Source: Bacteroidota bacterium
GTDB lineage: Bacteria > Bacteroidota > Bacteroidia > Chitinophagales > Saprospiraceae
Direction: 5' to 3'
Assembly (NCBI GenBank): GCA_018222965.1
Contig: JAAEZH010000036.1
Span: forward strand, 1 to 52,662
DNA length: 52,662 bases
In this document: piece by piece, positions 24,733 to 32,800 of the stretch
How positions within the stretch are numbered: the first letter of the stretch is position 1
Layout: every line of letters begins with the position of its first letter
Position numbers and translations under genes: made by a program
Notes under the pieces: generated by a model
The model's database searches: none
What the model saw: only the letters and a program-made list of their open reading frames with translations
Told to the model about the DNA's origin: nothing

Positions 24733-26286
24733 ATGGAAAAAAAGGAACAAATCCGCAATCTGATCAACAGACTGGAAACAGTCCGAGCTTTCATCCTTCA
24801 AAAAGAAGAAGACTTCCTTCCTCTTATCCGCGATGTGGATGACAGTCATACCGACAGCGCCCGAAATCTGATACGCTATCTGGCATTGCGCACCTTTAAT
24901 TTACGCGATCTTCAGGCCCAACTATCTTATCTGGGCCTTTCCTCTATTGGAACTTCCGAGCGCTATACCCTGGCTAATGTTGACAATATTCTGCACTTGC
25001 TTTATCTCATAATTGGAGAGACCTATTATGGAGAAAAAGTATTGCATCATCACCATACAGATTTTTACAGCAGTTGGGAAAAATTGCAGGCAAAGTCCGA
25101 TAAGTTATTCGGCTCGACCGAAAAGAGAAAAGACCAGGAAAAGACCCCGCATATAATGGTAACCATGCCTTCTGAGGCAGCCGCAAACTATTCCCTTATT
25201 GAAGAGCTGGTAGCCAGTGGTATGAACATTGCCAGAATCAATTGCGGCCATGATAATCCGGATGTATGGGAAGCTATGATAAAGCATATTCATAAAGCTT
25301 CAGACACCCTAAAAAAGGATTGCCGAATTTACATGGATCTCGCCGGGCCTAAGATCAGAACGGGGGTCGTAGAAATTCGAAAAAAGAAAAAGAAAAGTAA
25401 AAAGCAAATCGACTACATCAGTCTAAAAGCCGGAGACCTTCTGCATTTGCACAGGAATAAAATCACCGGCCGGGATGCTGTTTACGATCACAGCGAAAAA
25501 CAGCTGTATCCGGCCCAAATCTCCTGCACCCTCCCACAGGTTTTCGATTTTATAAAGCTGAATCAATCTGTTTGGTTTGACGACGGTAAAATAGGTAGCC
25601 GGATCGAAAAAATAGAAGCAGATTATGCTGCTTTGCGCATTACCCATACCGGAATCAAAGGTGCCAAACTCAAGGCTCAAAAAGGCATAAACCTGCCCGA
25701 CACCCAACTTGAACTCCCCTCGCTTACAGACGATGACTTAGAGGCATTGCCCTTTGCTGCAAAACACGCAGATATTATAGGATATTCTTTTATCCGCCAG
25801 CCGGTGGATGTGGATATACTCCGAAGACATCTGATCAAACTGGGCAGAAAAGATATCGGATTGGTTCTGAAAATTGAAAATAAATCCGCTTTCGCGAATT
25901 TGCCTGCTTTGCTGCTTACTGCTATGAAGCATAAGAGTATAGGTGTTATGATTGCCCGTGGCGATCTGGCAGTGGAAGTTGGCTGGGAACGCATTGCCGA
26001 AGTACAGGAACAAATCCTTTGGATCTGCGAAGCAGCACACGTGCCCATTATCTGGGCAACACAAGTTTTGGAATCGCTGGCAAAGAAAGGCACCGCCTCC
26101 CGGGCCGAGATAACAGATGCGGCCATGTCTAATCGGGCAGAATGTGTGATGCTCAACAAAGGGCCGTTTATTATAGAAGCCGTAAAAGTCTTACAGGATA
26201 TCCTGAAGCGCATGCAGGCGCATCAATTTAAGAAAAAAGAAACCCTGCGATCACTTAAGGTCGCTAATGATTTTTTTACTGCCTGA
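24733..26286 (+). CDS. Atypical two-domain pyruvate kinase
   Basis: The 517-residue protein is a pyruvate kinase homologue (phosphoenolpyruvate + ADP to pyruvate + ATP). Residues 1-130 are an extra helical N-terminal region. The A domain begins near 136 (HIMVTMPSE, then GMNIARINCGH and YMDLAGPKIRTG), the B domain lies about 210-310, and the A domain resumes with the VLKIEN lysine, MIARGDLAVEVGWERI and ATQVLESL. The allosteric C-terminal domain is missing: the protein ends soon after VMLNKGPFI, where canonical enzymes have AVMLSGETA. So it should lack fructose-bisphosphate or AMP control. It may be a true pyruvate kinase or a divergent enzyme on a related enol-phosphate. Confidence 0.85.
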   Translation: MEKKEQIRNLINRLETVRAFILQKEEDFLPLIRDVDDSHTDSARNLIRYLALRTFNLRDLQAQLSYLGLSSIGTSERYTLANVDNILHLLYLIIGETYYGEKVLHHHHTDFYSSWEKLQAKSDKLFGSTEKRKDQEKTPHIMVTMPSEAAANYSLIEELVASGMNIARINCGHDNPDVWEAMIKHIHKASDTLKKDCRIYMDLAGPKIRTGVVEIRKKKKKSKKQIDYISLKAGDLLHLHRNKITGRDAVYDHSEKQLYPAQISCTLPQVFDFIKLNQSVWFDDGKIGSRIEKIEADYAALRITHTGIKGAKLKAQKGINLPDTQLELPSLTDDDLEALPFAAKHADIIGYSFIRQPVDVDILRRHLIKLGRKDIGLVLKIENKSAFANLPALLLTAMKHKSIGVMIARGDLAVEVGWERIAEVQEQILWICEAAHVPIIWATQVLESLAKKGTASRAEITDAAMSNRAECVMLNKGPFIIEAVKVLQDILKRMQAHQFKKKETLRSLKVANDFFTA

Positions 26287-26397
26287 GCAATCAAAACACC
26301 TCCTTACTGAACTTCCCTACCCCTATTTCGTTTCACCCACGTTAGGTTCCAGCATACATCATCACCTTCCTATTTTTTGTATTCAAACATAACATGA

Positions 26398-27216
26398 ATG
26401 ACGACTGAAGAAATTTTAGCTAAACTAACTGAAGTTATTGTAGAGTATGGCCCAAAACTAGTCGGTGCCATATTAGTATGGATCATTGGTAGTCTGGTCG
26501 TAAAAGGCCTTACACGGGCTTTTGGCCGCACACTGGATAAAAGAGATACAGATCCCTCGTTGAAACCCTTTTTGAGAGGACTGGTCGGTACCTTATTGAA
26601 AGTGCTGCTGGTAATCAGCGTGCTAGGCATGCTGGGGATTGAAATGACCTCCTTTATTGCTGTATTGGGTGCTATTGGATTGGCCATTGGTATGGCGCTT
26701 TCCGGCACGCTGCAAAACTTTGCTGGAGGCGTAATGATCCTGTTGTTCAAGCCTTTTAAAGTAGGAGATTTTATTGATGCGCAGGGATATTCCGGTACCG
26801 TCCACGAAATTCAGATCTTTAATACCATCATGAAAACACCGGATAATAAGACGATCATTATCCCAAACGGTGGTCTGGCAACCAATTCCATGATTAACTA
26901 CTCTACCGAACCCCAACGTCGGGTCGACTGGACCATTGGCATTGGTTACGGCGACGATGCCGACAGAGCCCAGGAGGTCATCCGGAAGATCATTGAAGCC
27001 GACCCAAGAGTCTTGCCTGAACCAGAGGTGTTTATTGCCGTTTCTGCACTCGCAGACAGCTCTGTCAATTTTACAGCCAGAGCCTGGGTAAAAGCAGAAG
27101 ATTATTGGGGATTATTCTTCGATGTAAATAAAAAAGTCTACACCGAATTTGATAAAGAAGGCCTCAATATTCCATTCCCGCAAATGGACGTACACGTGCA
27201 TAATAACGGTCAATAA
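26398..27216 (+). CDS. Small-conductance mechanosensitive channel (MscS family)
   Basis: This is an inner-membrane channel that opens under membrane tension in hypo-osmotic shock. The 272-residue product is the short E. coli MscS type. Helices lie about 17-37, 60-85 and 88-115. TM3 contains the gate-forming Gly/Ala pattern LGAIGLAIGMALSGTLQNF, followed by the beta-domain GGVMILLFKPFKVGDFID and the cytoplasmic vestibule (TPDNKTIIIPNG). ATG at 26398 is used; another ATG at 26394 runs into a stop after three codons. Confidence 0.93.
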   Translation: MTTEEILAKLTEVIVEYGPKLVGAILVWIIGSLVVKGLTRAFGRTLDKRDTDPSLKPFLRGLVGTLLKVLLVISVLGMLGIEMTSFIAVLGAIGLAIGMALSGTLQNFAGGVMILLFKPFKVGDFIDAQGYSGTVHEIQIFNTIMKTPDNKTIIIPNGGLATNSMINYSTEPQRRVDWTIGIGYGDDADRAQEVIRKIIEADPRVLPEPEVFIAVSALADSSVNFTARAWVKAEDYWGLFFDVNKKVYTEFDKEGLNIPFPQMDVHVHNNGQ

Positions 27217-27517
27217 AAACAACCAGGAGCAACTCCCGCAGCAGGTTTCTCCGTGCCTGCCCGGGAGGCAGCTCCCTGATTTTCATCCCAACATGCCGCC
27301 CTAAGCTGCGCCACACATCAGCGGGACACGGCCTTTCACTGGTAGTCAATGTAGGCATTCGCCGAAAGGCAGAGCGGCTTGTTAGAACCAGCATTTCCAC
27401 CAAGGATCAACCCCTTTTTTTATTTTGAAATTGTTTAGATATTTGGAACAACAAATCTGTCACCGGCTTTCCGAAAAACGAATACTTTAACACTTTTTAA
27501 AACCAATCCTACAGGCA
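27217..27517. other. 300-bp GC-richer spacer with palindrome copy
   Basis: No accepted gene. From about 27230 to 27400 the sequence is richer in G and C than its surroundings and contains TTCGCCGAAAGGC (27358-27370), a half-extended copy of the dispersed palindrome. A reverse frame (27164-27403) covers it, but its arginine-rich product overlaps MscS and looks spurious. The block may be a decayed repeat element. The last 100 bases are AT-rich and should hold the promoter of the acetyltransferase gene. Confidence 0.4.
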
Positions 27518-27964
27518 ATGATCCGCCAATATTCAAGGGCTGATAAGGAGCAGCTGACAGCCCTCCTTAGGCGAAATATTCCGGAATATTTCCACCCGGG
27601 TGAATTAAAGGACTATGATGAATACCTGGACCTTCATCTGGAAAAGTACTTCGTGTATGAAGTAGAAAATGACATACTGGGTTGCGGGGGGATTAACTAT
27701 TCTGACGATCGACAAACTGCCCGGCTCTCCTGGGATATCGTACATCCAAAACATCATAGAAAAGGCATTGGCAAAAAATTGCTGGAACACCGGGTTTCGC
27801 TTCTGAAATCTGATCCGGATCTTCGGCAGATTGCCGTACGTACCACCCAACACGCCTACAAATTTTACGAACAAAACGGCTTCACCTTAGTACGCACCGA
27901 AAAAGATTTTTGGGCAAAAGGATTTGACCTGTATTTTATGCACATGCCTGTTCTCAGCTTTTAG
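27518..27964 (+). CDS. GNAT family N-acetyltransferase
   Basis: This is a 148-residue acyl-CoA-dependent N-acetyltransferase. The acetyl-CoA-binding motif A is visible as HHRKGIGKKLLEHRVSLL (near 86-103), with the preceding strand ARLSWDIVHP and the later YKFYEQNGF typical of the fold. It is probably soluble. The acceptor (an amino acid, antibiotic or protein N-terminus) cannot be read from sequence. Its 3' end overlaps the convergent TRIC-type gene by 11 bases. Confidence 0.88.
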   Translation: MIRQYSRADKEQLTALLRRNIPEYFHPGELKDYDEYLDLHLEKYFVYEVENDILGCGGINYSDDRQTARLSWDIVHPKHHRKGIGKKLLEHRVSLLKSDPDLRQIAVRTTQHAYKFYEQNGFTLVRTEKDFWAKGFDLYFMHMPVLSF

Positions 27965-28562
27965 GGTTGAAATTTAAGGTCCAGTGTCTTTTTACCGATT
28001 GGTATCGAATGTATACCACAATACCCATGGAAATCAGGATTTGCATAGCTTCCGGAATTGTTGTTAATCCCAAAAAGTAATAGACAATCCCGCCGGCAAA
28101 ACAAGCCGACGCATAGATTTCTTTCCGGAATATCAGGGGCACTTCATTGGAAAGCACGTCCCGGATAATCCCTCCAAACACCGCTGATACCACACCCATT
28201 AATACCGCGATAACAGGCGACAAACCAATACTCAGCGTTTTCTCTAAACCGAGTATGGTAAACAGGGCAATTCCGATGGTATCAAACAAAAACAAACTCT
28301 TTCGCAAGCGCAAAATGGATCGTCGGCCGAAATAACAAATGGGTATTGCCAAAAGAATGACCAGCAAATAGCTTAAATCCTTCATCCAACTCACCGGAGT
28401 TACCCCAATCAACACATCGCGCAGGGTTCCTCCCCCGACTGCTGTTACAAACCCAAGCACAAGCGCACCCACCAGATCAAATTTTTTCTCCGTAGCGGCT
28501 AATACACCACTGATCGCAAAAACCAATGTTCCCAGTAAGTCTGTAGCGTAAATTAAATCCAT
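27954..28562 (-). CDS. TRIC-type trimeric cation channel (UPF0126)
   Basis: The 202-residue protein has about seven helices in two similar halves. Each half carries the glycine-rich signature: VTAVGGGTLRDVLIG in the first and SAVFGGIIRDVLSNEVP in the second. Prokaryotic TRIC proteins form monovalent-cation channels. It is reverse-oriented and overlaps the GNAT gene by 11 bases at their 3' ends. The spacer to the divergent gene at 28805 is 242 bases with no other gene seen. Confidence 0.92.
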   Translation of the reverse strand: MDLIYATDLLGTLVFAISGVLAATEKKFDLVGALVLGFVTAVGGGTLRDVLIGVTPVSWMKDLSYLLVILLAIPICYFGRRSILRLRKSLFLFDTIGIALFTILGLEKTLSIGLSPVIAVLMGVVSAVFGGIIRDVLSNEVPLIFRKEIYASACFAGGIVYYFLGLTTIPEAMQILISMGIVVYIRYQSVKRHWTLNFNPKS

Positions 28563-28804
28563 ACAATTTATTTCCGGTCCTGATCTTTAAAAGATTCGGC
28601 AAAGGTATAAGTACCAGGGCAAGGGGGAAAACTTTTGCTGGTTTTCCGCTTGGCGCGAATGGTTATACGTATGGCAAAAACACTTTGATCACAAAGGAAT
28701 GACAGCTCAGATGAAAGGCAGGATTTGAGTCGCTTTATACTAAGTACCTTCTCAACGGAATGTATTATATTCCATGCGCAGCCAAAAGCCCAAAAAAGAG
28801 GATT

Positions 28805-29395
28805 ATGAATCTGGAAAAAAACTACCTGGAAAGCATCCGAAAGCAGTTTGAATATTACAAATTGCTGGGAGAACGCAGTTTTGATCAACTGGAGGATGCG
28901 CAGCTTTTCCATCAAATGCACCCGGAAAGCAATTCCATTGCCATCATTGTCAATCACCTGTGGGGGAATATGATGTCCCGCTGGACCGATTTTCTTAGCA
29001 CTGATGGTGAAAAGCCCTGGCGAAAGCGCGATCTGGAGTTTGAGGATGTCATCCGCACGCACGAGCAGTTACTGGAAAAATGGCAGGAAGGATGGGCCTG
29101 TCTGTTTAAGGCCCTGGACTCAATCAATGAAGGAAACATCGATCAGTTGGTTTACATTCGAAATCAGGGACATACCATTCCGGAAGCCATCAACCGTCAA
29201 CTGGCACACTACAGTTATCACATCGGACAGATTGTATTTCTAGCCAAAATGCTGGCTGCAGACAACTGGACCAGCCTGTCCATTCCAAAAGGGAAGTCGG
29301 CCGAATTCAACAGCAAAAAATTCGCGAAAGCAAAGGAGCGAGGCCATTTTACCGACGAGCTCCTAAATCAGGAAGATTCGACTTCAAAAAGCTGA
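28805..29395 (+). CDS. DUF1572 / DinB-like four-helix protein
   Basis: ATG at 28805 gives 196 residues and is preferred over 28760 because AAGAGGA lies just before it and the family starts there (MNLEKNYLES...). The sequence matches DUF1572 of the DinB/YfiT superfamily: SNSIAIIVNHLWGNMMSRW, DFLSTDGEKPWRKRD and a C-terminal LAHYSYHIGQIVFLAK. Three histidines (in IVNHL, LAHYSYH) are placed as the usual metal triad. Many DinB-fold enzymes are metal-dependent thiol transferases. The reaction here is unknown. The next gene starts 16 bases later. Confidence 0.88.
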   Translation: MNLEKNYLESIRKQFEYYKLLGERSFDQLEDAQLFHQMHPESNSIAIIVNHLWGNMMSRWTDFLSTDGEKPWRKRDLEFEDVIRTHEQLLEKWQEGWACLFKALDSINEGNIDQLVYIRNQGHTIPEAINRQLAHYSYHIGQIVFLAKMLAADNWTSLSIPKGKSAEFNSKKFAKAKERGHFTDELLNQEDSTSKS

Positions 29396-29411
29396 ATGTA
29401 AACACACACAC

Positions 29412-29822
29412 ATGCCTTCCGGATATTCATCAACTCCGCTGGCCCGAAAACTGGGAATTAAGAGCGAATACGCGCTATTATTTTACAAGCGGCCGGATCA
29501 CTTCTTTGATCTGTTTTCCGATTTCCCGGCGGATGTACAGATTGAGGAAATCCCTAAAACAGAAAATGCCGATTACATTCATTTGTTTTTCACGGAAAAA
29601 GCAGATTTAGTCCAGACCGTTCCCATCTACAAAGCTGCGCTTAAAAAGCACGGCCTCTTATGGGTGAGTTGGCCCAAAGGAAAATCTAAAATTGAGACAG
29701 ACATTAATCGGGAAATTGTACGGGAAGAACTGCTAAAAACCGGACTGGTAGACATCAAAGTAGCGGCTATAGATGAGAATTGGAGCGGCTTAAAGTTTGT
29801 TTATCGGAAGGCAGATCGGTAA
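29412..29822 (+). CDS. DUF3052 family protein
   Basis: The 136-residue protein matches DUF3052: MPSGYSSTPLARKLGIK at the start, then ALLFYKRPDHFFDLF, LKKHGLLWVSWPKGKSK and NREIVREELLKTGLVD, ending ENWSGLKFVYRK. It is small, soluble and probably cytoplasmic. Function unknown. The position 16 bases after the DUF1572 gene suggests co-transcription. Confidence 0.85.
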   Translation: MPSGYSSTPLARKLGIKSEYALLFYKRPDHFFDLFSDFPADVQIEEIPKTENADYIHLFFTEKADLVQTVPIYKAALKKHGLLWVSWPKGKSKIETDINREIVREELLKTGLVDIKVAAIDENWSGLKFVYRKADR

Positions 29823-29842
29823 ATGCGACAAATTTTACAGCA

Positions 29843-29894
29843 TTTGACAAAATTTCAAATGCCCCAAAGTTCATAGAGCAGGACATTTGTCAAA
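29843..29894. promoter_or_regulatory. Inverted repeat upstream of membrane protein gene
   Basis: TTTGACAAA (29843-29851) and TTTGTCAAA (29886-29894) form a perfect 9-base inverted repeat separated by 34 bases, ending 11 bases before the ATG at 29906. GCGACAAATTTT nearby is a further partial match. The core TGACA/TGTCA recalls the second hsp20/SDR site. It could be an operator or a long-loop mRNA hairpin covering the start. Confidence 0.4.
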
Positions 29895-29905
29895 AAACAT
29901 GCTTT

Positions 29906-30592
29906 ATGAATAACCTGAATGCTAATCAAACCACTTTTTCCAACTACAAAGCGGCGGGCTACACCACCCTTATTGGTGCCATTATTATGGTAATCGGAGC
30001 TGCCCTCTGGGGAACCTCCGGTACTGACCTTTGGGCAGCCCTTGCAGAAAATCAAATGGCCGAATATTTAAGCAAATCGGCAGCAGTTAAAACCCAACTC
30101 ATTGCCAATCTTTCTGTGTGGATCATAGGCGTAACCACCCTGGGTGTTGCGGGTCGAATGATGACCGACCTTTCTGATCATTCAAAAGCCGCTAACCAGT
30201 TTGCCCGCGTATTTTTTAATATAGCTGTCCCACTCGGGATACTTTCCTACATTTTCATGTTGGCAGTAGTTGTATTACTGACTTCCGGAGGAACAGAGCT
30301 TGAAACGGCTCTGGCTACTGTCACCGGCTGGATTGGAGCACGTACAGATGACTACGCAACGGCATTAATTATTGGTCTTGCTCCTGCCATGGTGGGCATT
30401 AGTGCCAAAGATATCTGGATGCCTCGCTGGTTGGGCCTCTGGGGCTTTATCAACGCAGCCATTGGAATTTTCTCTGTTGTGGTTTTATACACATCTGTGC
30501 CACAACTTGGATTTATCATCATTCCTTTTGGAGTAGCATGGATGATCGCCGCAGGCATTATCCTTATTCGGCGAAAGCCGGAAAACCAGTAA
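29906..30592 (+). CDS. Multi-pass membrane protein, unknown function
   Basis: ATG at 29906 gives 228 residues (MNNLNANQTTFSNYKAAGYT). The open frame extends to 29780 but would overlap the DUF3052 gene and add an unlike N-terminus. About six helices are visible, including TLIGAIIMVIGAALW, TQLIANLSVWIIGVTTLG and IPFGVAWMIAAGIILI. The layout resembles DUF4386-type membrane proteins, with low certainty. An inverted repeat ends just before its start codon. Confidence 0.7.
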   Translation: MNNLNANQTTFSNYKAAGYTTLIGAIIMVIGAALWGTSGTDLWAALAENQMAEYLSKSAAVKTQLIANLSVWIIGVTTLGVAGRMMTDLSDHSKAANQFARVFFNIAVPLGILSYIFMLAVVVLLTSGGTELETALATVTGWIGARTDDYATALIIGLAPAMVGISAKDIWMPRWLGLWGFINAAIGIFSVVVLYTSVPQLGFIIIPFGVAWMIAAGIILIRRKPENQ

Positions 30593-30741
30593 AAGAACAG
30601 GGAAAGGAACCGGAAGCGTCAGAATATTTACCAAAGTGTCTATTTAACACTATACCCGTTTTAATCCTATAAAGATCTGGTTATCTTAGAAAATTATTAG
30701 CGACAAACCATCCGACGAAAGTCGAATAAATCAGATCTTTT

Positions 30742-32112
30742 ATGAAAAACTTCTTCTTGTTCCTTTCCCTTCTTTTAACAGGATTCGTAACTCCATCCTG
30801 TGATAAAGAACCGATGGATCCGCCGGATGACACCCCTACAGACACCGGATACAAGCAATACGGTACGCCTTATGATGACATGCCAGACAACGAAGATGTA
30901 GTCATCTATGAAGTAAACCTTCGGGCATTTAGCAGCTCTGGTACGCTGCAGGGAGTAACAGATCGATTGGATGAAATCCAATCTCTGGGAGTCAATGTGA
31001 TATGGCTAATGCCGATTCATCCGATCGGGAATGTCAACTCGGTAAACTCTCCGTATTCTGTTCGGGATTTTAAAGCGGTAAGCAGCGAGTACGGCTCTTT
31101 GGAAGACCTGCGCAGCCTGACCGATGAAGCGCACAGTCGCGGAATGGCTGTTATCATGGACTGGATTGCCAATCATACCGCCTGGGACAATAGTTGGACC
31201 AGCAACAAAGACTGGTACACGCAAGATGCCGATGGCAACATCATCCATCCGCCGGGCACCAACTGGATGGATGTGGCTGATCTGAATTACGACAATACTG
31301 ACATGCAGGAAGAAATGATCGATGTCATGAAGTACTGGGTGTTGGAGGCCAATGTAGATGGCTACCGCTGCGACTATGCCGATGGGGTCCCGTACACTTT
31401 CTGGACCAGAGCCATCGACAGCCTGGAAGCCATTCCAAACCGGGAACTACTTTTGCTGGCGGAAGGTTCCAGAGCGAATCATTTTGATGCCGGATTTGAC
31501 CTAAACTTTGGTTTCAGTTTCTACGGCTCCCTGATCCAGGTATTTGACGGGGCGGCACCATCCGTACTGTTTAATCAACATGCATCTGATTATGCGACTA
31601 TTCCGGCAGATAAAGAGTGGTTGCGATATACCACCAACCACGATGAAAGTGCCTGGAATGCTACACCCATCAGCATTTATGGAGGGGTTGACGGGGCGTT
31701 GGCCGCATCAGTAATAAACATCTTCATCGGAGGTACGCCGATGTTTTATACCGGACAGGAAGTAGGTACAGCCAATACGGTACCCTTTTTCTCGAATTCT
31801 CAAATCAACTGGAGCGGCAACCCGGACATGTATGCCGAGTATCAGACCATCATGGACTTTTACAGCAATTATGAGGCGGCACGAGAAGACAGTAATACGG
31901 TTTATGAAGATGCCGATGTTGCCTGTTTCACCAAAGAGCGAAACGGAGAAAAGCTGCTTATCATAGTGAATGTGCGCGATGCAGAGATCAACTTCCAGAT
32001 ACCGGCAGCCTTGCAAAATTCGGATTGGGATAATGCGCTGAGTGGTGGTGTACTAAGTCTGGGCACCAACACAGAATTAAAGCCTTTTGAATACTTAATA
32101 TTAAGCCAGTAG
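30742..32112 (+). CDS. GH13 alpha-amylase family lipoprotein
   Basis: This is an exported glycoside hydrolase of family 13 that acts on alpha-glucans such as starch or maltodextrin. The signal peptide ends in a lipobox (FVTPSC, lipid-anchored Cys20). The (beta/alpha)8 barrel shows the four conserved regions: WIANH near 141-145, the nucleophile Asp211 in GYRCD, the acid/base Glu241 in LLLLAEGS, and the transition-state Asp301 in TTNHDE. A short beta C-terminal domain ends at LSQ. At 456 residues it is a compact enzyme. It lacks SusC/SusD neighbours. The small secreted gene after it is separated by a strong terminator. Confidence 0.93.
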   Translation: MKNFFLFLSLLLTGFVTPSCDKEPMDPPDDTPTDTGYKQYGTPYDDMPDNEDVVIYEVNLRAFSSSGTLQGVTDRLDEIQSLGVNVIWLMPIHPIGNVNSVNSPYSVRDFKAVSSEYGSLEDLRSLTDEAHSRGMAVIMDWIANHTAWDNSWTSNKDWYTQDADGNIIHPPGTNWMDVADLNYDNTDMQEEMIDVMKYWVLEANVDGYRCDYADGVPYTFWTRAIDSLEAIPNRELLLLAEGSRANHFDAGFDLNFGFSFYGSLIQVFDGAAPSVLFNQHASDYATIPADKEWLRYTTNHDESAWNATPISIYGGVDGALAASVINIFIGGTPMFYTGQEVGTANTVPFFSNSQINWSGNPDMYAEYQTIMDFYSNYEAAREDSNTVYEDADVACFTKERNGEKLLIIVNVRDAEINFQIPAALQNSDWDNALSGGVLSLGTNTELKPFEYLILSQ

Positions 32113-32130
32113 TTTCACAGGTAATGCCCG

Positions 32131-32165
32131 AAGCGGAAGTCCGGTTACCGGACTTCCGCTTTTTT
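32131..32165 (+). terminator. Strong terminator after GH13 gene
   Basis: Perfect 14-base stem AAGCGGAAGTCCGG / CCGGACTTCCGCTT (32131-32144 with 32148-32161), tight three-base loop, then a run of T to 32165. Confidence 0.92.
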
Positions 32166-32202
32166 ATTTGAAATACATTCCGGCACGCATCGTTTTACTA
32201 TT

Positions 32203-32724
32203 ATGCGAAAAATAATAGTCATTTTACTGGTCTTCACTCCTGTATTTTTGCAGGCTCAGGCGAGTTGGAATCACGCTCTCTATTTCCATCTGTATGACGC
32301 TGAGGGGGAAGAATTGAAACCGGAAAACTTTCAGACTGGCGATGTAGCGTTGTGGGTTCCGACCGGATATTACACCCGACAACAGCTTAAATGGGACAGC
32401 AGTTATCAGTGTTTTCAATTTAGCCAGACCGTAGTTGTTGGCGGGGGAGAATTCCTTTTCGTCACGGGCAGCGACTCTACCATTGTTCATTTTGGGACGT
32501 TTACGACCTATATTGATAAAATCCAGCTTAATCCCGGGTACTGGACCATCAGCCCTTCTGAAACGATCAGTCCCAACAATCCGTTTTACCCGGAAAGCCA
32601 GAAAGATTCAAACGACCATTACATTTATGAATATCAACTGGAGGTAACCGATCGGGAAAACTTCCGGGAGAATAATTTAAAGGAGTTGATTTTGGTCCCC
32701 TTTACAAAGGATTCGAGTGGTTGA
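32203..32724 (+). CDS. Small secreted protein, unknown function
   Basis: The 173-residue product has a signal peptide (residues 1-19, ending LQAQ) and a beta-rich mature part (WNHALYFHLYDAEGEEL, FQFSQTVVVGGGEFLFV). No T9SS sorting domain or enzyme motif is present. It begins 38 bases after a strong terminator, so it needs its own promoter. It ends near the 9-bp tandem array at 32752. Confidence 0.7.
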   Translation: MRKIIVILLVFTPVFLQAQASWNHALYFHLYDAEGEELKPENFQTGDVALWVPTGYYTRQQLKWDSSYQCFQFSQTVVVGGGEFLFVTGSDSTIVHFGTFTTYIDKIQLNPGYWTISPSETISPNNPFYPESQKDSNDHYIYEYQLEVTDRENFRENNLKELILVPFTKDSSG

Positions 32725-32751
32725 CAGAAGTAGGGTTTTCTAAAAAAACGT

Positions 32752-32794
32752 TTAAACGTGTTAAACGTGTTAAACGTGTTAAACGTGTTAAACG
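32752..32794. repeat. Tandem repeat of TTAAACGTG, 4.8 copies
   Basis: Four perfect copies of the 9-mer TTAAACGTG plus seven bases of a fifth, filling the spacer between convergent genes (ending 32724 forward and 32801 reverse). Unit length and composition resemble the TTTAATGCG array at 17999. Confidence 0.9.
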
Positions 32795-32800
32795 AATATA

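Noticed and set aside
27164-27403. Reverse 79-residue arginine-rich frame
   Set aside because: It overlaps the MscS 3' end, has biased composition and no recognisable family.
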